64,000 nt of DNA from Paenibacillus sp. FSL R5-0766. GTDB taxonomy: Bacteria; Bacillota; Bacilli; Paenibacillales; Paenibacillaceae. Positions 26,965 to 35,662 of the stretch are shown one piece after another. The notes beneath the pieces were generated by a model. That model was given only the letters and a program-made list of their open reading frames with translations. It did no database searches and was not told the DNA's origin. The DNA is taken from NCBI RefSeq assembly GCF_037971845.1, contig NZ_CP150227.1, positions 4,092,001 through 4,156,000 of the forward strand, read 5' to 3'. Every line of letters starts with the position of its first letter. The stretch's first letter is position 1. The translations under genes and the position numbers were made by a program.

Positions 26965-28780
26965 ACTGATCACCCCAGTGTTGCTTCATAAACTGTTCAA
27001 ACTTCTCAGCATCCTGTAATGTCATCTGTTCTCGCATATCCATCATGCATCCAGAGGAGATTGGAGCTGTTGCAACATACGCTCCATCTCTGTACTCCAC
27101 AACATTACGAAATGTAAAACCTGCCCTCTCTTCCACGCTGTCACCTTGATTCGCACGAGGAAGACATTCCGTAATCCGTTCGATATATCTTCGTCCCTCA
27201 GCATCTTTCTTCATATGAACATCGAAATTGATGACACTCACAACCTGCTCCTCAGCAATATGCTCATGCTGGAACATACCTGTCTTGAGCAAGGAATTAC
27301 GGAGGGAGAAGACCAGATCACGAAACGTTTTGGCATGGTGGGTAAACAGGGTAAACAGACTGGCAACCTGAGACATTTGAATCATCCATGCGGCCACTTC
27401 ATCACTCGCTACCTCACCAAGTATATTGACGGTACCATCCGTTTTTTTCTGCAAATCAAGCCCTTGTTGACCTGAAATGTGTTCAGTCTCTCGGAAACTC
27501 AAAATATTACGTCGGCTATAGATCCGCCTTAATTGAAGTTCAAACGCCATCTCCTGCACCCGAAGGGTGTACGATGCATAGATGTGTTTCACCATAGCCA
27601 TAAGCAACGTTGTTTTACCAGAACCCTGTGCCCCGGTTACAGCTGTAATCCGGCTTCCTTTCATGAGGTATTGAAGCAATGTAATTGGCAGATCTGCGTT
27701 GTTACCCGTAACCAATTGTTCAAGTGAAGCATTCGGAATATCGAACTTCCGGACGAAGAATGCCCACGATTCTGCAAAAGGAGGTCTAACAACAACGACA
27801 CGGGAGCCGTCTTTCATCTCGTTCACCTTGTAGCCACTTGCTTCCGACAACTGTCCGGGATAATTGTATTTGTAAATATTCTGGCATACCCTTTTCAGTT
27901 CACGGATGCTTCCGAAGGACAGAAAGGATAGATGAATGGACTTACCTTTATAGAAAATCCAGACACTTTCCATGCCGCTAAGCGGTTCTTCATGTGCATT
28001 ATCCTCCAGTCCTTGATCCAGCAAATCATTCCATGATGCCGGTTTTCGAAGTCCCATATTATGAACAGCATCAAGCATACCGCTGACACCACCACTAACG
28101 CCGTCAATACGTTGGTCCCTTATCTCATCAACAACCGAGAATCCTTTATAATGTTGGTAGATACGTTGCACGATGATATCAGTCTTTTCTCTGAATCCAA
28201 GCTCTCGATATTCGCACTCGAACACATACTGAATATCCTCCTCAGAGATATAATAACTTCCTCCATCGTCCGTACCTTCATCCATTCTCAGTCTGCCAAG
28301 ATCGTAGGTATCAATCATTCGGGAGAGTGCATCCACACCGAATTGCTGTCGGTACAGATAAAATACAATTTCGAATCGGTCCTGGATCGTCAACAAATCT
28401 GGTTCTGCAAACAAAATAACTTCATCTACATTTGATTTGTTCAGCCCTATGCTTCGGGTCAGGAGATCCCCTATCAGATTTTTAACATACGTTTTGTCGC
28501 TGACACTGCCTGAGACACAGCCCTTCAGCGCTTTTCTCATCTCGGCACGTTGATTAATTCTCCGACGATATTCTTCTTCATGCAGACCCGCATCCGCGAG
28601 CTGACTATGACTAAGCTCATGAAGTGAGTTCTTCACCTTCTCAATCAACATGCCAATCGTGAATGATTCCTGTTCAGGAACACGAGCATTCTTTTCACGA
28701 AGAAACGTTCTATACTTGAACCAGATATAAGTCAGGCACAGAATCAAAATTAAACTTATCCATATGGTATTCCAGAGCAT
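26954..28780 (-). CDS. CpaF/TadA-type secretion ATPase with membrane anchor
   Basis: Hexameric type II/IV secretion ATPase family that drives pilus assembly. 608 aa, with an unusual N-terminal membrane helix (NTIWISLILILCLTYIWF). Then an N-terminal domain with a long charged region; Walker A TGAQGSGKTTLLMA near residue 385; a Walker B-like VNILGEVASDEVAAWMIQMSQ and a His-box-like SLFTLFTHHAKTFRDLVF. The usual GExRGxE box is altered to GEVASDE. Starts 7 bp after the ParA-like gene and overlaps the platform gene. Confidence 0.85.
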   Translation of the reverse strand: MLWNTIWISLILILCLTYIWFKYRTFLREKNARVPEQESFTIGMLIEKVKNSLHELSHSQLADAGLHEEEYRRRINQRAEMRKALKGCVSGSVSDKTYVKNLIGDLLTRSIGLNKSNVDEVILFAEPDLLTIQDRFEIVFYLYRQQFGVDALSRMIDTYDLGRLRMDEGTDDGGSYYISEEDIQYVFECEYRELGFREKTDIIVQRIYQHYKGFSVVDEIRDQRIDGVSGGVSGMLDAVHNMGLRKPASWNDLLDQGLEDNAHEEPLSGMESVWIFYKGKSIHLSFLSFGSIRELKRVCQNIYKYNYPGQLSEASGYKVNEMKDGSRVVVVRPPFAESWAFFVRKFDIPNASLEQLVTGNNADLPITLLQYLMKGSRITAVTGAQGSGKTTLLMAMVKHIYASYTLRVQEMAFELQLRRIYSRRNILSFRETEHISGQQGLDLQKKTDGTVNILGEVASDEVAAWMIQMSQVASLFTLFTHHAKTFRDLVFSLRNSLLKTGMFQHEHIAEEQVVSVINFDVHMKKDAEGRRYIERITECLPRANQGDSVEERAGFTFRNVVEYRDGAYVATAPISSGCMMDMREQMTLQDAEKFEQFMKQHWGDQYDN

Positions 28781-28787
28781 CGGAGGT

Positions 28788-29618
28788 TCAGGCTCCCCTT
28801 TCCAGCCTCTTCAGAACTGTGCGCATACCTGCACCGTCCATAATCAGGCGAGCGAGTTCGCTCATGCTTGCAGCAAAACTCCCTTTACGAATATCCTTAT
28901 CCTCAGTCAAACTTTCCAACTGCAAGTACCTGGCGACATCTCGCCGATTCATTGCATCCAGGTATCCGGTTGTGTACGGTATCGCGGATATCGTGCCTTT
29001 ATATTTGAACTGTCGCTTAATATTGGAAAGCGTTGCACGGGAATGCAAATCGTATTTGTTAATGACAACATGTATATTCTTATTGTTCATTCGTTCTGGC
29101 AGGATCTCTTCAAAGAACAACTCCAGATTTCGCATATTTTGATCGAGATTAATTACAACATAGTCCGCCTGTTGCAGCTTGAGCTGTGAATCAACATCAG
29201 CATGATCCGCATCCAGAAGAACCAGATCATAATACTCGTTAGCTACATTTAGCAGCTTTTTCACTGTCTCACCATGTTCCTGCGGGGAACGTTCCATCTC
29301 ATCCATTCTTCCGGTTAAGAAATCAAGTCTTTCCTTCAGAAGTGGCTTGGTATAATCCCTGAGATTGTGCTTATTCAGACTGCCACTCGAATGCAGCCGT
29401 TCAATCGCATCCCAACCACCCTCTTCAAAGGAGAACATAAAATCCGCTGAATCCGTATCTTTGGATGGTAGAGCAGCTTCTGTGCCAGTTCCTGCAAGGC
29501 CTGCATTAACAAGTAACACTCTTGTCCTATAGTGAAGTGCCATCGCATAAGCACTAATTAATGTGCTCGAAGTGCAACCTGTACCTGCAAAAGGACTCCA
29601 AAAGGTAATGGTGCTCAT
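28788..29618 (-). CDS. CpaE/TadZ-like ParA-family protein
   Basis: 276 aa, MinD/ParA fold probably used to place the assembly machine. N-terminus STITFWSPFAGTGCTSSTLISAYAMAL carries a phosphate loop (GTGCTSS) but lacks the signature Lys of the deviant Walker A. Later strands YDLVLLDADHADVDSQL (switch II-like) and DYVVINLDQNMRNLELFF, VVINKYDLHS fit the fold. The start is the ATG overlapping the previous stop (ATGA) with AGAGGATG upstream; the longer frame upstream has no support. Confidence 0.8.
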   Translation of the reverse strand: MSTITFWSPFAGTGCTSSTLISAYAMALHYRTRVLLVNAGLAGTGTEAALPSKDTDSADFMFSFEEGGWDAIERLHSSGSLNKHNLRDYTKPLLKERLDFLTGRMDEMERSPQEHGETVKKLLNVANEYYDLVLLDADHADVDSQLKLQQADYVVINLDQNMRNLELFFEEILPERMNNKNIHVVINKYDLHSRATLSNIKRQFKYKGTISAIPYTTGYLDAMNRRDVARYLQLESLTEDKDIRKGSFAASMSELARLIMDGAGMRTVLKRLERGA

Positions 29619-30328
29619 GCTCTCATCCTCTCTGCTTCTTTCATCGCACGGCGACTGCGAACACTTTCCCAACCTGTTAACTGCTCGACCACGCGACACA
29701 ACGATTTTTTGTAATTTCGTGACAAAGGTCCAAGATGAACTCGGCGATGATGCTCATTCTCAAGCTTAACCGCAGCTGTTAACTCATCCCAAGGAAGCAC
29801 TAAGGATTCTCCTGTCCACACAAACGGACTGCCCTCCAGATACGCCCATAGATAACGAGCTTCAAGCTTGCAGTCAACCCCGTTAATTAAGAGCCGCTGA
29901 AATGACAGCTCACCAGGTAATGACTGTTCTTCAAGCAACCGCTTCAACCATCCCTTGCCACGTTCCAGATTGTAACGCTCATAATCACTCACCCAGACTC
30001 TTACATCAGCGGTTAGCCAGAGATTACGTGAAGCAAAATGCGAGGTCTCCATGTCATATAACACATAGTCATAACTGTCCAATCGCTCTCCATTTACTTC
30101 AAGATGATTCTCTACAGCTGCTGAAGTGACAAAATGACAAGCGATATCAAATCCTTCAAATTCAGTAATTCGCAAAGACTGCTGACTGTCACCTACACCG
30201 TACCCATACTTCTGTTGTAAGGTTCCATCTACGAGCAAGACCTTGTTGCCTGTTGAAGCCAATATCTTGCAAAGATATAACATCAAATCATTCTTCTCAC
30301 ATAAACCCGCAAAGATCCATGTATGCAT
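29615..30328 (-). CDS. Degenerate ParA/CpaE-like protein
   Basis: 237 aa. The pattern MHTWIFAGLCEKNDLMLYLCKILASTGNKVLLVDGTL resembles a MinD-type first strand, loop, helix and second strand, but the phosphate loop is lost (AGLCEKND). DYVLYDMETSHFASRN matches the switch II strand. Probably a non-hydrolysing paralogue pairing with the next protein. Conserved neighbours on both sides make it part of the Tad-like operon. ATG with AAAGGAG 11 nt upstream. Confidence 0.65.
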   Translation of the reverse strand: MHTWIFAGLCEKNDLMLYLCKILASTGNKVLLVDGTLQQKYGYGVGDSQQSLRITEFEGFDIACHFVTSAAVENHLEVNGERLDSYDYVLYDMETSHFASRNLWLTADVRVWVSDYERYNLERGKGWLKRLLEEQSLPGELSFQRLLINGVDCKLEARYLWAYLEGSPFVWTGESLVLPWDELTAAVKLENEHHRRVHLGPLSRNYKKSLCRVVEQLTGWESVRSRRAMKEAERMRA

Positions 30329-30403
30329 AGATGTTACAACTCCTTTCTTTTTCTTAAACTCCCTGTTATCTGAATTAGACTAATGTAAACCTCGATTCGA
30401 TCT

Positions 30404-31426
30404 CTATTCTCCGCCCGTTAGCAGGCTCTGCTGTTCATCTGATTGTGAAGCCTGCGCAGAATTATCTGAGCTTCCCAAATCAGCTCCTGCTCCGTTTCCT
30501 GAACCATCATTCCACATCACTCCATCCGACGTTGCCGGATTATTTGATGATGGACGACTGTTATAGGTAACTGAGGATTGTGCCACATCCTGTTCAACCC
30601 CTTTTGACGGTGCTGTCATGGAGGCGGCCAGTGAACTTTCAAGCGAACTTCGCACCTGTCTGGATAACTCCTGTTCGGCTCGTCGAACAATGTTCGGATC
30701 ACTCTCCAGCAGTTTTAACACTTCTGAATTGGCAGGATACGTCGCGATTGCAGGTGTCTGAAACTGTGGTTCTACATAGGTTAAGGCATAGATTGAAGCT
30801 TTATGTAAATAGGCATCTACAATTGCACTTGAGAGTGACAGAATCTCTTCCTCCGTCATCGTAATCCATAAGGTAGCTGCATTGAGTCGTTCCACTTTTT
30901 TCTTCGATAAGAGAACATAGTCTTGTCCGGTAGGGAATTGGATACGAACATCAATAATATCTCCCTTAACAAGTGAGGACGGCAGTAATACAACTTGCAG
31001 CTCTCGATTTCTTAAATCAGGCGGAGCCGGTACATCCTCATACACCATCTCGGTGGTAATGGCTGTTCCTTTTTTCAACTCTATTTTGGCCACTTGGCCC
31101 TCCATCTGCTTGGTACTGGACCAGAGATTTCGCGGTGCTTGTGCATCCGGAACAGCAATAAGCTTCAGATCCTCCGGTAATATCGGTTCACCTGCTTCAA
31201 TATCCCGAATCGTAACCCATCCTTGTGCTCCCGAATCCCATTGTTGCTTTAATTCAGCTTCCTTTTCCTCATATGCCGATAAATAACGGGCTTCTACAGC
31301 TGACCTGACATCCCCCATCGTTTTGACATTGTAAATAACATATCCTCCGAACACCAACCCTACAGCTCCTGCTCCGATAAGTCCAGCATAGATCAGTTGA
31401 CGGCTTTGTTTTCTTAATTTAGACAA
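30404..31426 (-). CDS. SAF-domain protein, CpaB/RcpC-like
   Basis: 340 aa. One N-terminal membrane helix (IYAGLIGAGAVGLVFGGYVIYNV), a coiled charged stretch, then a SAF domain (WVTIRDIEAGEPILPEDLKLIAVPD, KGTAITTEMV) and the C-terminal RcpC-like strand region (VVLLPSSLVKGDIIDVRIQFPTGQDYVLLSKKKVERL). The tail is Ser/Asn/Gly-rich and probably disordered. CpaB proteins shape the periplasmic or cell-wall side of Tad machines. TTG start, 8 nt after AAGGAG; lies 24 bp after the kinase gene. Confidence 0.8.
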   Translation of the reverse strand: MSKLRKQSRQLIYAGLIGAGAVGLVFGGYVIYNVKTMGDVRSAVEARYLSAYEEKEAELKQQWDSGAQGWVTIRDIEAGEPILPEDLKLIAVPDAQAPRNLWSSTKQMEGQVAKIELKKGTAITTEMVYEDVPAPPDLRNRELQVVLLPSSLVKGDIIDVRIQFPTGQDYVLLSKKKVERLNAATLWITMTEEEILSLSSAIVDAYLHKASIYALTYVEPQFQTPAIATYPANSEVLKLLESDPNIVRRAEQELSRQVRSSLESSLAASMTAPSKGVEQDVAQSSVTYNSRPSSNNPATSDGVMWNDGSGNGAGADLGSSDNSAQASQSDEQQSLLTGGE

Positions 31427-31450
31427 AAGAGGCTCTCCTTTCGTAATCTT

Positions 31451-32929
31451 CTAATCATGTACTTTCCTTCTTGAAAAGAATGAACGTTTCTTGGGCTGCT
31501 GTGCCATCATATGCGTTAAAATATGAGAAAACACTTTATCCATCTGTGCGTCCTTGTCAAAAGGGTCAATATGTAATGGCAGCCCATACACACTCGATGT
31601 ATCCAGAGCTTTACGAATGCGCTGAACTGCTTCACTTGCTGCCAGGGGCAGACAATAGATCCATTTCTCTCGTGGATACCGATGATGTGATCGAACAAAA
31701 GCACCAATCTCCGCCTGTCTCCATTCGGCACCTGAGCCTATAACAATCGGCAGATCTGCACGAAGGAATTCTTCCAGCCGGTTCTGGTCCTGACCACTAC
31801 CGAGATCCATCACGATGAACTGATAACTCCCCCCAAGCAAAGACAAAATATCCGCTCGCCCGGATTGTTTCCAATAATGCACACCATCCACTGCAAACTG
31901 TCTGCCTACTGGCACCGGTTTACCCGCTTGAGCGATTTGTTGAATCCTTGCAAAGGATTGAGAGCGAGGTGACATTTCAATCACAGCTACTTTGAAGTTT
32001 TGCCTTTCGAGATAATGACTGATAGCTATAGCCGTGTGGGTAACCCCTACACCAGATGAAGCACCAGTCAAGGCAATCACTCTTGTTCCGCCATTCAAGG
32101 TCATGGTTGTATCTCCACCAGGCGTTATTCCACCGGGTATTCGGAGCAGTTCCTTCCGCACCTCATCGGCAGATTGGAATCGCTCCTCGGCATTATATCT
32201 TAACAGTCTTCTTGCCACAGGGATGTACGTCCGCGGAACATCACTCCGGATAGAGCTTTCCACACCCTGAATCCATTCCGTGTAGGCCCCACTTGTCATA
32301 AGATACAGCAGCAATGCGCCGAGTCCATATAGATCTGAACGCGCATCAGTCTGACCCGAGCCATACTGTTCAGGTGCGGCAAAACCAGCAGTTCCCAGCT
32401 TAACGGTATCTTCGGCACTTTGCGGTTTGTAACTTCTGGCGATGCCAAAATCAATTAATCTTACTTCATGTTCCGGTGTGATCATGATATTTGATGGTTT
32501 CAGATCCCTATAGATCACAGGTGGATTCAGATTATGCAAATAACTCAACACATCGAGCAATTGAAGTACAAGCTCCGTCAACTGCTCCATCGGGATCTTC
32601 CCACGACACTGCTTGAAATACTCACTGAGCGTTAACCCGTCGATGTATTCCATCACCAAGTATGTGTACCCATCTTCATCCGGGACAAAAAAATCAACAA
32701 TTTGCGGCAATCTTGGATGACGAAGAGATGTTAGCAGAGCTGCCTCCGTCTCCATACTGCCTTCATATGGCATAATCGTTACGCTTTCTTTAATTGCCCA
32801 TATCTTGCCCGGCAACTTCAGATCCTCCGCCTCGTATACATGGCTCATTCCGCCTGTTCCCAGAATGGATACGATACGATATCTACCTCCCAGCAGGCTT
32901 CCGCGTTCCAGCCTGGCCGGATGTCTCAT
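31451..32929 (-). CDS. Ser/Thr protein kinase fused to a MinD/CpaE-like domain
   Basis: 492 aa; first gene of the Tad-like operon. Residues about 15-275 are a Hanks-type kinase: Gly loop ILGTGGMSHVYEAED, ATP Lys in IWAIKE, Glu in the C helix, catalytic VIYRDLKPSNIM (HRD with Tyr for His), metal DFG in RLIDFGIAR, then GTAGFAAPEQYG and SDLYGLGALL. After a linker, residues about 295-480 begin TRVIALTGASSGVGVTHTAIAISHYL, a MinD-like phosphate loop with degenerate Walker A (GVGVTHT), and continue AVIEMSPRSQSF and QFIVMDLGSGQD. No membrane span or PASTA domain, so a soluble kinase. ATG follows AAAGGAGG by 8 nt. Confidence 0.88.
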   Translation of the reverse strand: MRHPARLERGSLLGGRYRIVSILGTGGMSHVYEAEDLKLPGKIWAIKESVTIMPYEGSMETEAALLTSLRHPRLPQIVDFFVPDEDGYTYLVMEYIDGLTLSEYFKQCRGKIPMEQLTELVLQLLDVLSYLHNLNPPVIYRDLKPSNIMITPEHEVRLIDFGIARSYKPQSAEDTVKLGTAGFAAPEQYGSGQTDARSDLYGLGALLLYLMTSGAYTEWIQGVESSIRSDVPRTYIPVARRLLRYNAEERFQSADEVRKELLRIPGGITPGGDTTMTLNGGTRVIALTGASSGVGVTHTAIAISHYLERQNFKVAVIEMSPRSQSFARIQQIAQAGKPVPVGRQFAVDGVHYWKQSGRADILSLLGGSYQFIVMDLGSGQDQNRLEEFLRADLPIVIGSGAEWRQAEIGAFVRSHHRYPREKWIYCLPLAASEAVQRIRKALDTSSVYGLPLHIDPFDKDAQMDKVFSHILTHMMAQQPKKRSFFSRRKVHD

Positions 32930-32954
32930 ACCAATTCCTCCTTTAATACACAAC

Positions 32955-33028
32955 AAAAAAGGGAAAGCTTCACCGAAGAAGAACAGACCGGATATCCGGT
33001 TTTGTTCACTTCGGGATGCTTTCCCTCA
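32955..33028 (-). terminator. Strong terminator in the Tad-like operon leader
   Basis: A long nested hairpin: GGGAAAGC/GCTTTCCC outside, CCGAAG/CTTCGG and GAACA/TGTTC inside, with an ACCGGATATCCGGT tip. The minus-strand side ends TTTTTT. It lies between the candidate promoter and the kinase ribosome site, so it can act as an attenuator as well as ending the upstream operon. Confidence 0.85.
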
Positions 33029-33054
33029 GGTTTGTTATGGTTAATATTGGTATC

Positions 33055-33084
33055 ATTATAGTACAGGCAGGAATAGATTGTAAA
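33055..33084 (-). promoter_or_regulatory. Promoter candidate of the Tad-like operon
   Basis: On the minus strand TTTACA, an 18-bp spacer and a perfect TATAAT. It points at the kinase gene, about 125 bp upstream of its start and immediately upstream of the leader terminator. Confidence 0.6.
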
Positions 33085-33155
33085 GCACAAAATAAAATGA
33101 GCTTAATCGAATCAATTTCATAATACCTTTAACTGCTTTAATCAAGCTAGATCTC

Positions 33156-34205
33156 TTAATATTTGACCATATAAAGTGTAATCTCTTCCCGGTTATGGAA
33201 CAACTGCTTGGAACGTTGAATCTGCATCCGCGAACGCTCAAACGTATCAATGACGTCTTTAATGAGCGCGAGCGGTTTTTTATGCAACAGTTTCACGGTA
33301 ACAATCGCTGTTCCTCCAGGCTGAAGGCTATATAGAATATCCGACACAAGTCGGCTCATCAGCTTCGGACTCCAACTCATATCACATACGAGCAGATCGA
33401 ACTCTCCTTCGCGGAAGCGCACATCCCCTGCATTTTTCTTCAAAAAAGTCAGTTTTGGTGATGCCAGCAGCGTAGCGTCCATCTTCGCCGGATCTACCGC
33501 CGTTACTTCAAGCCCACGTTCAAGCAGGAACGAGGTCCATCCACCTGGTGCTGCACCGATATCGAGTGCTTTATGAAATGAAGTAAAGTCAATGCCAAAC
33601 GTTAGCTCGGCTTCAAGCAATTTGAATTTGGCCCGCGAGATCTGCCCATCTTCTTTTTGAAAACGTACGGCTCCGCCGCTCCAGTCTGACAGGTTCTGTT
33701 CAGGTCTGGATATGCCAGCATACAACATATCATTCGTTGCAAATACAGAAATGACATATGCAGCATCACGTACAACCCATTCACAGCCTAGCTCATCCAG
33801 CTTTTCAGTTAGCAGTTGCTTCAATGAGGCTGCATTTTCTTGCCAAAAGGCCCCTTCTGTCTTCCGTACCTGCAACACGACAGAGGCACCAGTCAATTCC
33901 TTATGATTCAACACAAATGCAATCATTTTCTCAATAGACTGCTCCGAATCTTCTGTATTCTCCTGAAACTGAACAGGTTGAATATGACGTAAAAACGTTG
34001 GATACTCTGCCCACAGCTTATCTGCAACTTCTTCCTCCGCTACAGGCAGACCCGCAAGCAGTATTTCTCCTGGTACGAGTACCGTGCTCTTCACCGCACC
34101 AAACGTACGGCGCAACTCTTCCTGAGCATAAGGGGCAAAGCCATGATTGGCCGTGCAGATAAAACGGGAGAAGTTGCCTTCTTCCCAAGACGATTGTGTA
34201 CTCAA
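33156..34205 (-). CDS. RlmM-like rRNA 2'-O-ribose methyltransferase
   Basis: 349 aa with an N-terminal region before a Rossmann-fold methyltransferase of the FtsJ type. SAM motif ALDIGAAPGGWTSFLLERG; the FtsJ/RlmM tetrad is visible as Lys in SRAKFKLLEAE, Asp in LLVCDMSWSP, Lys in AIVTVKLLHKK and Glu in EITLYMVKY. E. coli RlmM modifies C2498 of 23S rRNA. Start TTG, 9 nt after GGAGGG, only 6 bp past the ABC ATPase stop. Last gene of the HAD-fpg-nfo operon. Confidence 0.85.
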   Translation of the reverse strand: MSTQSSWEEGNFSRFICTANHGFAPYAQEELRRTFGAVKSTVLVPGEILLAGLPVAEEEVADKLWAEYPTFLRHIQPVQFQENTEDSEQSIEKMIAFVLNHKELTGASVVLQVRKTEGAFWQENAASLKQLLTEKLDELGCEWVVRDAAYVISVFATNDMLYAGISRPEQNLSDWSGGAVRFQKEDGQISRAKFKLLEAELTFGIDFTSFHKALDIGAAPGGWTSFLLERGLEVTAVDPAKMDATLLASPKLTFLKKNAGDVRFREGEFDLLVCDMSWSPKLMSRLVSDILYSLQPGGTAIVTVKLLHKKPLALIKDVIDTFERSRMQIQRSKQLFHNREEITLYMVKY

Positions 34206-34211
34206 ATTGTG

Positions 34212-34991
34212 TTACCCTCCAGAACGTACGCGTATCCACGGACGACCATTATCCCACTGGATATCGACCGGAACATCGTACGTATGCTTAATTGTATCCT
34301 GTGTCAAAACTTCATGTTTGGGGCCGGCTGCCGCAATACGTCCATCGCGGATCAAGGCCACATGTGTAAATAAAGGTACGATCTCTTCAACATGATGTGT
34401 TACATACACAACTGTAATGTTACGCTGGCGCAGACGATCAATCTCAGCCAGCATTTTCTCACGTTCATATAAATCCAGTCCGGCACAAGGCTCGTCCATA
34501 ATCAACAATTTTGGCTCGGCCATTAATGAACGAGCAAGCATGACTTTTTTGCGCTCCCCTTGGGATAACGTTCCAAGCGAGTTGTTAGCCAGGTTGGCAA
34601 AACCCATGTCATGCAGCAAACTCATTGCCTTTGCTTTTACTTCATCCGGAATTGTCTGATAAAAACGCAAAAAAGCATAAGCTCCTGTAGCGACGACCTC
34701 CCATACCGGATCTCTGGGTGTGAGTTTCTCAATCAACGTTTGGCTGATATAACCGATTTCCTTACGAACTTCCCTGACGTCACATTGTCCATACAGATTA
34801 CCGAGCACTTCAATGCGCCCCTGGCTTGGAAACATATATCCATTCATCATTTCCAGTAACGTTGTTTTGCCAGAACCATTCCGGCCCAGAATAACCCAAT
34901 GTTCGCCTTGTTCGATGCGCAAATGTACGTCATCCAAGATTTGATTCTCTTCTCGTCTAAGTGAGACATGTTCCATCGAGATTATACTCAT
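34212..34991 (-). CDS. ABC transporter ATP-binding protein, soluble (YlmA/ModF-like)
   Basis: Single ABC ATPase, 259 aa: Walker A ILGRNGSGKTTLLEMMNGY, Q-loop IGYISQTL, signature TLSQGERKKVMLARSL, Walker B LLIMDEPCAGLD, switch His in VTHHVEE. No permease gene lies next to it. Closest in layout to B. subtilis YlmA. The ATG overlaps the thioredoxin-like stop (ATGA), and the gene is followed by the methyltransferase at 6 bp. Confidence 0.85.
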   Translation of the reverse strand: MSIISMEHVSLRREENQILDDVHLRIEQGEHWVILGRNGSGKTTLLEMMNGYMFPSQGRIEVLGNLYGQCDVREVRKEIGYISQTLIEKLTPRDPVWEVVATGAYAFLRFYQTIPDEVKAKAMSLLHDMGFANLANNSLGTLSQGERKKVMLARSLMAEPKLLIMDEPCAGLDLYEREKMLAEIDRLRQRNITVVYVTHHVEEIVPLFTHVALIRDGRIAAAGPKHEVLTQDTIKHTYDVPVDIQWDNGRPWIRVRSGG

Positions 34992-35305
34992 TTCAGCACC
35001 GCCTTCCGGATCTCCGAGAGCAAATGCTCCACAGAGCTCATCCGATAAACCATTTTTGGAACATCTAACTGGCCGTCAAAAAGCATCACTGCTGGAACGC
35101 TTGAAATTTGAAATTGTTGTACAAGTTCAGGAATGTCATGAATGTTCATTTCGAATAAAATACCTTCTGGCAGCATGTGCTCAACGACCTCTAACATACG
35201 CCGTGCTGCCGCACATGTCCCACATAAAGGGGTATATATAAATACAGCCTGTGGCATGCCTTCCCATACACTGCGCATTAACATTTTGGATGTAATTGGC
35301 TTCAT
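34988..35305 (-). CDS. Thioredoxin-family protein
   Basis: 105-aa single thioredoxin fold. Redox pair CGTC in IYTPLCGTCAAARR, and the cis-Pro loop SVPAVMLFDG. Lacks a signal peptide, so cytoplasmic; similar in size to B. subtilis YtpP/YusE-type proteins. Stop overlaps the ABC ATPase start, and its start overlaps the upstream stop by one base (TAATG), showing tight co-translation. Confidence 0.85.
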   Translation of the reverse strand: MKPITSKMLMRSVWEGMPQAVFIYTPLCGTCAAARRMLEVVEHMLPEGILFEMNIHDIPELVQQFQISSVPAVMLFDGQLDVPKMVYRMSSVEHLLSEIRKAVLK

Positions 35306-35643
35306 TAACTTTCTTCTCCCGCGGCAACACGCAGCATGACCTCACCCGTCATTGGTCCATTATGAATGGTTACCGAATCCGGTTTATTGCTATATAACAT
35401 CTCGTACATCTGGCGTTTCCCAAACATACTGGACGTATGCAAATAGATCTCGCGCGGAAATAAACCTTCTCGTACAATAGATGCCGCGACCTCACCGCCA
35501 TTGGGCGAGTCTGGACCAAGCTCATAATCCAGAGACAAAATGTCCACGTCACCTTCTCTTAGCAGCATCAGGCACTCTTCAGCATTCGTTGCCAGAACAA
35601 ATCCTTTCGGACATGCCCGATAGTCATCCAAAAAAACATGCAT
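35305..35643 (-). CDS. Receiver-like protein, cREC family
   Basis: 112 aa. Starts MHVFLDDYRACPKGF with an Asp pair, followed by VDILSLDYELGPDSPNGGEVA, the receiver-like acidic pocket of the cyclic-phosphate processing receiver family (cREC) that has been predicted to act on cyclic phosphates. No DNA-binding or kinase part. Function here is unknown; it sits between nfo and the thioredoxin-like gene and could process RNA- or DNA-repair end groups, which is only inference. Confidence 0.7.
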   Translation of the reverse strand: MHVFLDDYRACPKGFVLATNAEECLMLLREGDVDILSLDYELGPDSPNGGEVAASIVREGLFPREIYLHTSSMFGKRQMYEMLYSNKPDSVTIHNGPMTGEVMLRVAAGEES

Positions 35644-35662
35644 ACAATCGCTCCTCTCCCCA

